Assembly (NCBI GenBank): GCA_051747745.1
Contig: JBNJGL010000046.1
Location: 1 to 18,928, forward strand
Origin: QPJE01 sp051747745
Lineage (GTDB): Bacteria; Bacillota; Halanaerobiia; Halanaerobiales; Halanaerobiaceae
Direction: 5' to 3'
DNA: 18,928 nt
The translations under genes were made by a program, and so were the position numbers. This document shows positions 1 through 8,146 of this stretch, in pieces (position 1 is the stretch's first letter; every line of letters begins with the position of its first letter). The notes below the pieces were generated by a model. It had not been told where the DNA came from and made no database searches. It was given only the letters and a program-made list of their open reading frames with translations.

Positions 1-1
1 T

Positions 2-829
2 GGAGGGGATTTATATACAGATTACATTAATTCTCAAACAGCTTCTCTAAATATTGATATACCAGCAGGTAGATTGAATGCAGACCGTCTAACAGCTGAA
101 GATTTAATTGATATAAAGAGCAGTGGAGATATATATATTGATAAATTTAATTCGAAAAACTTAAATGTTTTTACTCAGGAAAAGAATGCTCTACTTCAGA
201 TTAGATCAGGTAATATTGAAAAGTCTGTTAATATAGAATCAGATAATCAGCAAATAGATAAACTGATTCATACAGGTAATAATCCTCTGTATCTGGATAT
301 TACTGGTGGAAGCAAAAATATGGCAGAAGATATATTTGTAAATATAGTTTTAGAAGATAGTAATCAGCTTCAGCCGGTGATTTTTAATAAGCTTTATGCT
401 GATAAACTGTATGCTGATGTCAGAACAGATAATGTTGAGTTCCGGGACCTTCTTCTCGGCAGCAGGGCAGATATTTATAACAGCAATTACTATGTTACAG
501 CTGACAATATTAACAAAAAGCTGTTTGATTCAGATCTACAGCTGTATCCAGAAGACAGCCATATATATCTAAAAATGCAGGCAGATAGAAAGTTTTTAAC
601 TGATGCTTTTATTGTAAATTATGATCCGGACTTTATTGTAAACGAATTCAGTACAGCCAATAGTTTTATTAGAATCAGTGACAAAATAACACAAATATTG
701 AGCAGTATGTTTAATGATAAAAGACAGGCAGACTATACTTTAATTAATGCTGACAGATCAGATCTGCTGAATATTTTGGAAGAAGATTTAATTACTACTG
801 ATTATGAAAAAGATGAAGAGTACGAATAA
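2..829 (+). CDS. TpsA-like large exoprotein, C-terminal part (5' truncated by window edge)
   Basis: The frame is open from base 2 to the stop at 827-829, giving 275 visible residues, so this is the 3' end of a longer gene. A TTG at base 74 could be read as a start, but the frame runs on upstream without a stop and no ribosome site precedes it. The visible part is rich in Asn, Asp, Ile and Tyr, has no cysteine and looks like repetitive beta structure. It contains the stretch NKLYADKLYADVRTDN followed by DIYNSNYYVTADN and VNYDP, which I associate with C-termini of filamentous-hemagglutinin-family exoproteins of diderm Firmicutes. The last residues are strongly acidic. The next gene, 76 nt downstream, is a TpsB transporter, and this pairing is the main support for a secreted two-partner substrate. 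What the protein binds or does outside the cell cannot be told from this fragment. Confidence 0.7.
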   Translation, partial: GGDLYTDYINSQTASLNIDIPAGRLNADRLTAEDLIDIKSSGDIYIDKFNSKNLNVFTQEKNALLQIRSGNIEKSVNIESDNQQIDKLIHTGNNPLYLDITGGSKNMAEDIFVNIVLEDSNQLQPVIFNKLYADKLYADVRTDNVEFRDLLLGSRADIYNSNYYVTADNINKKLFDSDLQLYPEDSHIYLKMQADRKFLTDAFIVNYDPDFIVNEFSTANSFIRISDKITQILSSMFNDKRQADYTLINADRSDLLNILEEDLITTDYEKDEEYE

Positions 830-905
830 AAATCTGATGATATAAAAATATAGAACCTGCCTGATTAAAGTCAATAGAGGTAAAAAGAAAAGGAGTATAA
901 ATATT

Positions 906-2444
906 GTGAAGAAAAAAGTTGTGATCTATCTGCAGGAAAACATTTTGTTGAACTTAACAATACTTATCTTAACTGCTGTTATACTTTTAGCCTCTATTTC
1001 AGCGGTCGGAGCACAGAAAAGTGAACAGGAGATTTATGTCAGCCAAATCGAAGTTAGTAATTCTGAAATAATCCCGGCTGAAGAAATAGATGCCGTTACT
1101 TTTAAATATGAAGACAGGATGATCAGTTTAAATGAGTTAAAAGAGCTTGTAAATTTAATTAATCAAATTTACAGGGAAAGGGGATATATTACAGCTCAGG
1201 CTGTAATTCCTGAACAAAATGTGAATGATGGTATTGTTAAAATCAGACTTATAGAAGGAAAAATCGGGCAAATATTACTGGAGGGTAATGAAGATACAGA
1301 TGATGATTTTATTTTGCACCGAATCTCGATTGATTCCGGGGAAATAATAAAAGTAGACAGCCTGGAAGATGAGTTATTTTACTTTAATGTTGTTAATGAT
1401 ATTAACCTTAAAGCAGATCTAAAAGCAGGTGAGGAATTTGGAACTACTGACCTAGTTTTAAATGTTTTTGAGCCAGAAAAAGTAAAGAAATCATTTTTTA
1501 TAGATAATAGGGGTAGAGATGAAACCGGAATTTTTAGATATGGAATTAACTATTCTAACAGCAGTTTGACAGGTAACAGGGACAGCCTAAAAGTAAGTGC
1601 ATTTGCTTCTGAAGGTACTGAAGGTGGAGTTATATCTTACAGTCTTCCCATAAATAGAAGAGGAGGTAGACTCAATTTAAGCTATAATAAAAACCTTTCT
1701 GATATACTTTATGGAGATTTTGAGAGTATAAGTATTGAAGGAGAATATGAAGAATATGGGGCTGGTATTTCTTTTCCTCTTATTGTTAAAAGGGGATTTA
1801 AAGTGGATGGTGCTTTTGAATACAATAATAAAGAATCAGATACATATTTTTCCGGTATAAATCTACTTAAGACTGATATTGAGACATACAGCATTACAAT
1901 GACCACTCAAACTGTCAAAGAAAATAATTTATTTTTTACCACTCATTATCTGATGCAGGGATATGCTGATTCTGGAAATAACGGCTACAGTAATTCAGGA
2001 GTTAGTGATGAATTTGTTAAATATAATGGATATTTTGAAAAACAGAATATTTTTAACAGCAGTATGTTGAAGTTGAATGCCTATCTTCAGCTGACAAACA
2101 ACAAACTGCTTCCTTCTTCTGAACAGTTTTCTCTGGGAGGCATGTCTACTGTAAGAGGCTTTAAAGAGGGGAAATTAACCGGTGATCAGGGATATTATCT
2201 TAGTGCGGAATTGAGCAGAAAGTTTGAAAGTGGAAGAGAATATTTTGTATTTCTGGACCATGGTGGGGTTTTCCCTTACAAAGGAAATGAAGAAGATATA
2301 GATAAAGATGATTATTTAACTTCTACTGGTCAAGGTATTAATTTTAGTTTTGGCAGAAATATTTCTGCTCAGATTGTGTTTGCTTTACCTCTGGATAAAA
2401 AAGGAGGTCCAAGAGTTCATTTTAGTCTACAGAAAAATTGGTAG
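906..2444 (+). CDS. TpsB outer-membrane transporter (ShlB/FhaC/HecB family)
   Basis: Outer-membrane partner that exports its cognate TpsA exoprotein from the periplasm to the cell surface. The 512-residue product has a signal peptide (hydrophobic residues 16-33, likely cleavage after VGA at 34-36). A ShlB-type POTRA domain spans about 45-119 (RERGYITAQAVIP at 91-103, then IRLIEGKI) and a second POTRA about 120-190. A beta barrel runs from about 195 to the end and begins with the DNRG motif at 200-203. The family signature VRGF is at 416-419, the conserved barrel-lumen motif of the Omp85/TpsB superfamily. The protein ends in an aromatic residue (Trp), as outer-membrane barrels usually do. Length is slightly below the usual 550 or so. 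The start is GTG at 906, with AGGAG at 891-895. The gene lies directly behind the tpsA-like gene and is probably co-transcribed with it. Confidence 0.9.
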   Translation: MKKKVVIYLQENILLNLTILILTAVILLASISAVGAQKSEQEIYVSQIEVSNSEIIPAEEIDAVTFKYEDRMISLNELKELVNLINQIYRERGYITAQAVIPEQNVNDGIVKIRLIEGKIGQILLEGNEDTDDDFILHRISIDSGEIIKVDSLEDELFYFNVVNDINLKADLKAGEEFGTTDLVLNVFEPEKVKKSFFIDNRGRDETGIFRYGINYSNSSLTGNRDSLKVSAFASEGTEGGVISYSLPINRRGGRLNLSYNKNLSDILYGDFESISIEGEYEEYGAGISFPLIVKRGFKVDGAFEYNNKESDTYFSGINLLKTDIETYSITMTTQTVKENNLFFTTHYLMQGYADSGNNGYSNSGVSDEFVKYNGYFEKQNIFNSSMLKLNAYLQLTNNKLLPSSEQFSLGGMSTVRGFKEGKLTGDQGYYLSAELSRKFESGREYFVFLDHGGVFPYKGNEEDIDKDDYLTSTGQGINFSFGRNISAQIVFALPLDKKGGPRVHFSLQKNW

Positions 2445-2606
2445 CTGATTATTTTGAAAAAATTGGAGGAATTAATTCAACTTAGCTGAATATTAAAAAT
2501 AAGCATTTTAAGATAAATTTAGTTATATTATTTTCACTTTAAAAATAGTTTTGATTTTTTAGACTTATTAGAGCGATTTTAATTCAGCAGTTGAAAGGTG
2601 TGAGAT

Positions 2607-4334
2607 ATGAAACTTCAATTTAATCTATATTTAATTCCTCTATTTACATCATCATTTATAACCTTTGTGCTGGCACTTTATAGTTATAAATATAGAAAAG
2701 TTAAAGGTGCAGTGGCTTTTATGCTTAGTATGTTTGCTGGATCTTTATGGGCAGCTGCAAATGCTCTGGAAATGGCAGGTGTTAGTTTATCAGCGAAAGT
2801 ATTCTGGGCCAATATACAGTATGTTTTTTATGCTTTTGCTCCTTTAATCTGGCTTGTTATGGTTTTTGAGTTTACCGAAAGGGAAGAACTGGTCAACAAA
2901 AAGAATATTATGCTGTTTTCAATTATACCTCTGCTGACAATATTTTTTGTCTGGACAAATGATTATCATCACCTTATGCGGAAAAATGTAAGTCTGGATT
3001 CTGCTGGTATGTTTTCAGTAATTGTAAAAGATTATGGTATCTGGTTCTGGATTCATTTTATTTACTGCTATATTTTGAATACCCTGAGTATGATTTTTCT
3101 ATTAAGAGCTATCTGGAACAGAAATCTTATTTACAGGAGGCAGACTATTTTTCTTTTTGCAGGATATGGAATAGTATTTCTGTCAAATATACTATATGTT
3201 CTTGGTATTAGCCCTATTACACGTTTTGATATTTCTCCGGTGCTTTTCAGCCTTTCTGCTGCAGTAATTGCTCTTGGAATATTTAGGTTCCGAATTTTTG
3301 ATCTGGTACCAGTTGCAAGAACAACTATTTTTGAAGAAATGGCAACAGGTATTATTGCTTTTGACAGAAAAAAAAGAATTATTGATATAAATCCACGTAT
3401 AAAAAATATGTTTTTTTTAGATGAGAATATTTCATATCTGGGTAAAAGACTTTCATCTATTACACCAGAGCTGGAAAATATATTTGATTCTATTGATTTT
3501 GAAAATAAGCATAAATTTATCAACAGAGAGATGAAGATAAAATTTGAAAATGAAAGTTATTATTATGAATTGTTTTTATCTCTTATCGAAAATAATAAAG
3601 ATAGATTTCTGGCTGGAGTGATGATTATAAATGATATAACTGCACTCAAAGAGGCCAGGAAAACGCTCAACAGACAGGAAAAAGAGCTGGCTGTAATGGA
3701 TGAAAGGCAGAGGCTGGCCCGGGATCTGCATGATAATCTCGGTCAGGTGTTGAGTTTTTCTGGAGTACAGATACAGGCTGCCAGACAGCAGTTCAAAAAA
3801 GAGAATTATAATATTGCAGATCAATATTTGAAGCGCTTAAGTACTATTATAAGAGATGCTCATAAAGATATAAGAGAATATGTATATAATGTAAGAGATA
3901 ACAGCAGATATAAGCATAACTTTTTAGAACTTCTTGAAGAAGAGATTGTAGAATTTAAAGAAAAAAGTGAAATAAGTGTTGAGCTGAAAACTAACTTTAA
4001 AAAAAATAAAGATGATATTTCTGAAAATATCATTCGTGTATTGAGAGTGGAAGAAAAAATACAGTTAATAAATATTGTTAGAGAAGCTCTTACAAATATA
4101 TTAAAATATGCAGAAGCAGAAAAGGTAAAGATAATATCCTACCTGAAAGATAAAAAATTAAAATTAATAATTGAAGATAATGGTATAGGAATAGATCAGC
4201 TGAAAAAAAATAAAGGATCTGGAATAAATATTATGTATGAGAGAGCAAAAATTATTGGTGGTAGTCTAAAAATCGAATCTGAAGTTGATAAAGGATGTAG
4301 AATCACAGTCCTACTACCTGTGGGAGAGGAGTAG
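2607..4334 (+). CDS. Sensor histidine kinase, 7TM N-terminus, PAS and HisKA_3/HATPase domains
   Basis: Membrane sensor kinase of the NarX/DegS-like HisKA_3 class. Residues 1-230 hold about seven hydrophobic helices, matching the 7TM module found at the N-terminus of many Firmicutes kinases. A PAS-like domain follows at about 238-350, then a short coiled linker. The dimerisation/phosphoacceptor helix holds ERQRLARDLHDNLGQ with the phospho-accepting His at 375. The ATPase domain has the N-box REALTNILKYAEA (Asn 497), the G1 box DNGIGI (524-529) and the G2 segment GSGI (537-540). All catalytic motifs are intact. It is followed after 4 nt by its response regulator. The signal it senses is unknown. 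It lies 162 nt downstream of the TpsB gene, so regulation of that secretion system is possible but is only inferred from position. The ATG at 2607 is preceded by AAAGGTG. Confidence 0.9.
   Translation: MKLQFNLYLIPLFTSSFITFVLALYSYKYRKVKGAVAFMLSMFAGSLWAAANALEMAGVSLSAKVFWANIQYVFYAFAPLIWLVMVFEFTEREELVNKKNIMLFSIIPLLTIFFVWTNDYHHLMRKNVSLDSAGMFSVIVKDYGIWFWIHFIYCYILNTLSMIFLLRAIWNRNLIYRRQTIFLFAGYGIVFLSNILYVLGISPITRFDISPVLFSLSAAVIALGIFRFRIFDLVPVARTTIFEEMATGIIAFDRKKRIIDINPRIKNMFFLDENISYLGKRLSSITPELENIFDSIDFENKHKFINREMKIKFENESYYYELFLSLIENNKDRFLAGVMIINDITALKEARKTLNRQEKELAVMDERQRLARDLHDNLGQVLSFSGVQIQAARQQFKKENYNIADQYLKRLSTIIRDAHKDIREYVYNVRDNSRYKHNFLELLEEEIVEFKEKSEISVELKTNFKKNKDDISENIIRVLRVEEKIQLINIVREALTNILKYAEAEKVKIISYLKDKKLKLIIEDNGIGIDQLKKNKGSGINIMYERAKIIGGSLKIESEVDKGCRITVLLPVGEE
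4322..4331 (+). promoter_or_regulatory. Ribosome binding site deciding the response-regulator start
   Basis: GGGAGAGGAG lies in the last codons of the kinase gene, 7 nt before the ATG at 4339. It fixes the regulator start there rather than at an upstream in-frame ATG (4285) inside the kinase gene, which would add 18 residues unlike any receiver domain. Confidence 0.8.
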
Positions 4335-4338
4335 AAAT

Positions 4339-4962
4339 ATGCAGATAATGATAGCAGATGATCACCCTTTGTTTGCAGAGGGATTAAGAAATTTGCTGGA
4401 AACAGAGAACTTTGAGATTGCTGCTGTAGTAAATGATGGAGAAAAAGCAGTAAAAACTGCCCTTGAAAAAAAACCAGATTTAATTATGATGGATATAAAA
4501 ATGCCGAAGCTTAATGGTATTGAGGCAACATATAAAATAAAGAATAAGCTGCCTGATACTGTTATACTTATTTTGACCAGTTTTGAAGAAGATGATAGTC
4601 TTTTTAAGGCAATAAGGGCTGGTGCATCTGGATATTTACTTAAGAGTCTCAATGGTGAAGAGCTGATAAAAAGTCTGCATGAATTAGAAAACGGCAAAAA
4701 TCCTTTTTCTCCTGGACTGGAAGAATGTTTATTTAATAAATTCAGAAATTATAATGAAGCCCCCCCAATAGATATAGAATTAAGTGAAAGACAGATGGAA
4801 ATTATAAATCTGGTCAGTGATGGATATACATATAAAGAAGTAGCGGAAGAATTATTTTTAAGTGAAGCAACTATTAAATATCACATGAATCAGATAAAAG
4901 AGAAATTATCCATGAAAAATAGGGCTCAGGTCATTTCCTATGCGAAGAGATATTTACTATAA
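4339..4962 (+). CDS. NarL/FixJ-type response regulator
   Basis: DNA-binding partner of the preceding kinase; the two are 4 nt apart and surely co-transcribed. The 207-residue product has a receiver domain at 1-120 with the acidic pocket Asp7-Asp8, phospho-acceptor Asp52 (in MMDIKMP), switch Thr80 and conserved Lys102. A linker leads to a LuxR-type helix-turn-helix at about 145-205 (LSERQMEIINLVSDGYTYKEVAEEL, written here as LSERQ at 148-152 through EEL). The recognition helix is near SEATIKYHMNQI. All phosphorylation residues are present, so it should be a normal phosphorylation-activated transcription factor. Its target genes are not shown by the sequence. A large palindrome lies just downstream and may act as its transcription terminator. 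Confidence 0.92.
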   Translation: MQIMIADDHPLFAEGLRNLLETENFEIAAVVNDGEKAVKTALEKKPDLIMMDIKMPKLNGIEATYKIKNKLPDTVILILTSFEEDDSLFKAIRAGASGYLLKSLNGEELIKSLHELENGKNPFSPGLEECLFNKFRNYNEAPPIDIELSERQMEIINLVSDGYTYKEVAEELFLSEATIKYHMNQIKEKLSMKNRAQVISYAKRYLL

Positions 4963-4976
4963 AACAGAAACAAGAA

Positions 4977-5020
4977 TAGTACCGGGTACAAGTGAAAAAA
5001 ATCACTTGTACCCGGTACTA
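4977..5020. repeat. Perfect 19-bp inverted repeat with A6 loop; possible bidirectional terminator
   Basis: The arm TAGTACCGGGTACAAGTGA (4977-4995) is exactly complementary to 5002-5020, with a loop of six A. The pairing extends outward by two further A-T pairs. The arm itself contains the near-palindrome GTACC-C-GGTAC. T-rich tracts follow the hairpin on both strands (after 5020 on plus, before 4977 on minus), so it could terminate transcription from the response-regulator gene. The arm is longer and more ordered than ordinary terminators, and its core recurs just downstream, which suggests a repeated palindromic element. Confidence 0.85.
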
Positions 5021-5032
5021 TTTCCCTTTTAT

Positions 5033-5070
5033 GTACCCGGTACCAATATAAATAGGTACCAATATAAATA
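5033..5070. repeat. Extra GTACCCGGTACC core plus 16-bp tandem duplication
   Basis: GTACCCGGTACC at 5033-5044 repeats the core of the palindrome arm. It overlaps the first of two exact tandem copies of GGTACCAATATAAATA (5039-5054 and 5055-5070). The tandem copy looks like a local duplication at the edge of the palindromic element. The remainder up to the next gene (5071-5181) is plain A+T-rich DNA in which I see no convincing promoter, riboswitch or T-box. Confidence 0.85.
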
Positions 5071-5181
5071 TAAATTTTTAGAGGAATCAATTAAATTTAA
5101 CTGAATAAATAAAATATGTTCTATTATGCTGGATATTTTAAAATTTTGTCAGGATTAATTATCAATTAAAGGGGGAAGAAG

Positions 5182-6081
5182 ATGACTATAGTTACTTTAG
5201 ATGATATAAAAAATGCCAGAAAAAATTTAGAAGGTATTGCCAAAAAAACCGAACTGGATTGGTCAAGAACATTCAGTAAAATGAGTGGAAACGAAATCTA
5301 TTTAAAGCTGGAAAATTTACAGCGGACAGGGTCATTTAAAATTCGCGGTGCATATAATAAAATGTGTAACCTTACTGAAGAGGAAAAGAAAAATGGAGTG
5401 GTGGCTGCTTCTGCAGGAAATCATGCTCAGGGAGTTGCTCTGGCTGCAGCTAAAATGGGTATAAAATCTACAATTGTTATGCCAGAAGGAGCTCCAATTG
5501 CAAAGATCAATGCCACACAGGGATATGGTGCAGATGTAATTTTAAAGGGAGAATCCTATGATGAAGCTCATGAGGAGGAAGAGAGATTTTCTCGAGAAAA
5601 TGGAGCAGCAATAATTCCGGCTTTCAATGATATAGATGTAATAGCGGGCCAGGGCACAATTGGACTTGAAATTTTGGAAGACCTGCCTGATGTTGATATA
5701 GTAATAACTCCTGTTGGAGGTGGAGGACTGCTGTCCGGTGTTGCAGCTGCTCTTAAAAAGTCAAATCCAGCTATAAGAGTAATTGGAGTAGAAGCGGCAA
5801 ATGCAGCCTGTATGGCAGAATCAATGAAACTCGGCTGTCCTGTTCATTTAAAAAATGTTGATACAATAGCTGATGGTATTGCAGTTAAAAGTCCGGGAAA
5901 ACTTACATACAAAATAATTGCTGAATATGCAGATGAAATAGTAACTGTTGAGGAAGAAGAAATNNNNNNNNNNNNNNNNNNNNNNNNNNNNNNNNNNNNN
6001 NNNNNNNNNNNNNNNNNNNNNNNNNNNNNNNNNNNNNNNNNNNNNNNNNNNNNNNNNNNNNNNTTAAACAAAATTAATTAG
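5182..6081 (+). CDS. Threonine ammonia-lyase (threonine dehydratase), interrupted by assembly gap
   Basis: PLP enzyme that deaminates L-threonine (and L-serine) to 2-oxobutyrate (or pyruvate) and ammonia in the cytoplasm. Before the gap 260 residues are clear. They include the PLP-lysine motif GSFKIRGAYN (Lys53), the cofactor loop SAGNHAQG (77-84) and the tetraglycine phosphate-binding loop PVGGGGLLSG (177-186). The sequence breaks off at the conserved DEIVTVEEEE, and 100 N follow. After the gap only LNKIN and a TAG stop remain, and it is not certain that they are in the same frame. Taken literally the protein would have 299 residues, below the roughly 330 (TdcB-like) or 400 (with ACT domain) usual for the family, so the gap probably hides more than 100 bases. 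Whether an ACT regulatory domain exists, and hence tdcB or ilvA type, cannot be decided. The start ATG at 5182 follows GGGGGAAG. The ridA gene follows 13 nt after the stop. Confidence 0.88.
   Translation: MTIVTLDDIKNARKNLEGIAKKTELDWSRTFSKMSGNEIYLKLENLQRTGSFKIRGAYNKMCNLTEEEKKNGVVAASAGNHAQGVALAAAKMGIKSTIVMPEGAPIAKINATQGYGADVILKGESYDEAHEEEERFSRENGAAIIPAFNDIDVIAGQGTIGLEILEDLPDVDIVITPVGGGGLLSGVAAALKKSNPAIRVIGVEAANAACMAESMKLGCPVHLKNVDTIADGIAVKSPGKLTYKIIAEYADEIVTVEEEEXXXXXXXXXXXXXXXXXXXXXXXXXXXXXXXXXXLNKIN
5964..6063. other. Assembly gap of exactly 100 N
   Basis: Exactly 100 unknown bases, the usual placeholder for a scaffold gap of unknown length. It falls inside the threonine ammonia-lyase gene, so that gene's 3' part is missing and its apparent length is not meaningful. 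Confidence 0.97.
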
Positions 6082-6094
6082 GAGGAATTTTAAA

Positions 6095-6475
6095 ATGGCA
6101 AAAGAAATTATTAAAACTGATAAGGCACCTGCAGCAGTGGGGGCATATTCACAGGCAGTAAAAGCGGGAGATACAGTTTATTTATCCGGACAGATTGCTA
6201 TTGATCCGGAAACTCAGGAAATTATTGATGGTGGAGTAGAGGAACAGGCAAAAAGAGTTCTGGAAAATCTCAAGGCTGTTCTAGCAGCAGCAGACTGCAC
6301 TTTTCAGGATGTTGTTAAAGCAGAAATTTTCCTTGATGATATAAATGATTTTGGTGCAGTAAATGATATTTATGCAGAATATTTTAAAGAAGAGCCTCCT
6401 GCAAGAGCCTGTGTAGAAGTGGGCAATTTACCCAAAGGTGTTGCAGTAGAAATAGCACTTATTGCAGTAAAGTAG
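6095..6475 (+). CDS. ridA: RidA family 2-iminobutanoate/2-iminopropanoate deaminase
   Basis: Small cytoplasmic trimeric enzyme that hydrolyses the reactive enamine/imine released by PLP-dependent threonine and serine dehydratases, preventing damage to other PLP enzymes. The 126-residue length is typical. Conserved features are the N-terminal GAYSQAV (16-22), YLSGQI (29-34) and the substrate-binding PPARACVEV with Arg104 and Cys106, then LPKGVAVEIALIAV with Glu119. All expected active-site residues are present. It directly follows the threonine ammonia-lyase gene, with a strong AGGAGG site before its ATG, so the producer of the toxic intermediate and its scavenger are probably co-expressed. 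A terminator follows. Confidence 0.95.
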   Translation: MAKEIIKTDKAPAAVGAYSQAVKAGDTVYLSGQIAIDPETQEIIDGGVEEQAKRVLENLKAVLAAADCTFQDVVKAEIFLDDINDFGAVNDIYAEYFKEEPPARACVEVGNLPKGVAVEIALIAVK

Positions 6476-6496
6476 ATTAGTTTTTATTTTTGCTAA

Positions 6497-6536
6497 CCTC
6501 TGTGTCTTTTTTTCGGCACAGAGGATATTTTATTTT
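6497..6536 (+). terminator. Rho-independent terminator after ridA
   Basis: CCTCTGTG (6497-6504) pairs with CACAGAGG (6517-6524), extendable inward by a T-G and a C-G pair. A T-rich tail (ATATTTTATTTT) follows. It ends the threonine ammonia-lyase/ridA unit. Confidence 0.88.
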
Positions 6537-6647
6537 AAAAATAAGCTGTAAACGGTATATTTTTTAACTTCAAAAAAAGGAATTTTAGCAAAATTATGAA
6601 AATATAATAGTATAAGCTCAAAAATATGTCCGGGGTGGAGGTTTATT

Positions 6648-7952
6648 ATGCATATAATCGAAATTTTGTTTAAAAATAAACCGAATAAGTATAATAATCT
6701 TTTTCAGAAAGAGCTGCATGCATTAAATTATAATCGTGCTGAAACCTCCAGTTATTTATTGTTTTCTCTTGCCCTCATAATGCTGATAACTGCATATGAG
6801 ACAAATGATAGTGAAATAATGATAAAAATCAATCTTTATTTTTTTATATTTACTGCTTCAGCTGTAATTTTATTTTTAGTATTAAGATATTTTCTAAACA
6901 GCAGTGATTCCAGATTCAGTACAGTCATGATATATATTATCCCTTCTGCAGCAGTAATCTGGGGTACTACTTTAATATCTTATGTGCCGGCCAGAGTGGA
7001 AACAGTAGGAATTTATTCGATTGTGATACTTGCCATCTCTTCTCTGCTTTTTTTAAAGTGGTATGTTAGCTTGAGTCTATATTTAGTAAGTTTTTCTTTT
7101 ATATTATATAATTTATCGGTGTCTGTAAGAGATGATGGTTTTTTTCTTTCTAGAGTAGTGATGCTCTTCTTTTTGATAATAACTGCCTGGATTATTTCGC
7201 GTATGCTTTACTATATCAATATGCAGCATTTTGTTGCCAATACTGACCTGAGGGAACAAAAAAATGCATTTCAGACTGAGGTATTAAGAAAATCAAAACA
7301 GCTAAATGAGTATGAAAAGAAAATGACAAAAGATATAATTTTTGCTATTACCAATCTGCTAGATATTTATGATGTTTATACAAGAAATCATCTTGAAAAT
7401 GTGGCAGTTCTTTCTAAACTTATTGCAGAAAAGATGAAGCTGAGCAATCAGGAAATAAAAGATGCTTACTGGGCAGGAATGGTCCATGATATCGGTAAAC
7501 TCCTGATACCTTTAGAAATTCTTAATAAAAAAGGAAAATTAACTAATACTGAATTTGATTATGTTAAAAAACATTCTGTTTGGGGAAGTGAAGCTCTTAA
7601 AAACTCTCGCTCTCTTAAAAATATTTCTCGATATGTGCTTTACCATCATGAAAGATGGGATGGCAGAGGTTATCCTGACAAACTAAAAGGTAATCAAATT
7701 CCACTGATATCTCAAATAATATCTGTTGCTGATGCATGGGATACAATGTGTTCAAGTAGAGCCTATAGAGATTCTCTGGGTGAAAAGAAAGCTGTTAAAG
7801 AACTTAAAGCCAATAGAGGAACACAGTTTTCTCCCGAAATTGTAGATGTTTTCTTAACTATGGTTGAAAATGATACAAAACTTGATAAATACAGAGAGAT
7901 TAATAAATATTATTCTGATGAAGACCATAAAGTTAATATTAAAACTTCATAA
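6648..7952 (+). CDS. Membrane-bound HD-GYP domain phosphodiesterase
   Basis: Probable cyclic-di-GMP (or related dinucleotide) phosphodiesterase anchored in the inner membrane. The 434-residue protein has about six hydrophobic helices between residues 33 and 190 with no recognisable ligand-binding fold. A charged, probably coiled linker (200-232) connects them to a C-terminal HD-GYP domain (about 230-415). The metal-binding signature is complete: HDIGK (280-284), His309, HHERWDGRGYP (333-343) and a later Asp362. This predicts activity rather than a degenerate receptor. No GGDEF cyclase or other signalling gene is adjacent, so the input signal and output remain unknown. The start ATG at 6648 has a strong GGGGTGGAGG site upstream. 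It appears to be a single-gene unit between the ridA terminator and the next gene. Confidence 0.9.
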   Translation: MHIIEILFKNKPNKYNNLFQKELHALNYNRAETSSYLLFSLALIMLITAYETNDSEIMIKINLYFFIFTASAVILFLVLRYFLNSSDSRFSTVMIYIIPSAAVIWGTTLISYVPARVETVGIYSIVILAISSLLFLKWYVSLSLYLVSFSFILYNLSVSVRDDGFFLSRVVMLFFLIITAWIISRMLYYINMQHFVANTDLREQKNAFQTEVLRKSKQLNEYEKKMTKDIIFAITNLLDIYDVYTRNHLENVAVLSKLIAEKMKLSNQEIKDAYWAGMVHDIGKLLIPLEILNKKGKLTNTEFDYVKKHSVWGSEALKNSRSLKNISRYVLYHHERWDGRGYPDKLKGNQIPLISQIISVADAWDTMCSSRAYRDSLGEKKAVKELKANRGTQFSPEIVDVFLTMVENDTKLDKYREINKYYSDEDHKVNIKTS

Positions 7953-7963
7953 TAAAAAAGTTT

Positions 7964-8010
7964 GGTAAAGACTAAGAATTAATCTTCGATTTTACCGAGA
8001 AATTTATTTA
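7964..8010 (+). terminator. Weak hairpin after the HD-GYP gene
   Basis: GGTAAA (7964-7969) pairs with TTTACC (7991-7996), with an inner AAGA/TCTT pairing and mismatches between. An A+T-rich run follows. The stem is imperfect and the T-run is interrupted, so terminator function is only possible. The rest of the gap up to 8146 is very A+T-rich with nothing else recognisable. Confidence 0.3.
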
Positions 8011-8146
8011 TTTTCATTTTAAAAAAATAATTATGTGATAAAATATAATTAGAAATAGATAGAAATATTTAATTTTTTATAATAAATTTATCTGGATTTA
8101 TTATAAAAATTATTTATTTAAACTTGAATTTCAGGAGGTAAAAGCA

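Noticed and set aside
74..829. TTG-initiated 251-residue gene at the left end
   Set aside because: The same frame is open back to the window edge and no ribosome site precedes the TTG, so this is the 3' part of a longer gene and not a complete small gene.
3131..3824. Minus-strand reading frames within the histidine kinase gene
   Set aside because: They are shadows of the clear kinase domains; the kinase frame carries all conserved motifs.
4963..5181. Possible T-box or riboswitch upstream of the threonine ammonia-lyase gene
   Set aside because: No T-box consensus (GGTGGNACCGCG-like) or specifier-loop architecture is visible; the structure there is a simple palindrome far from the start codon, and the last 110 nt are plain A+T-rich.
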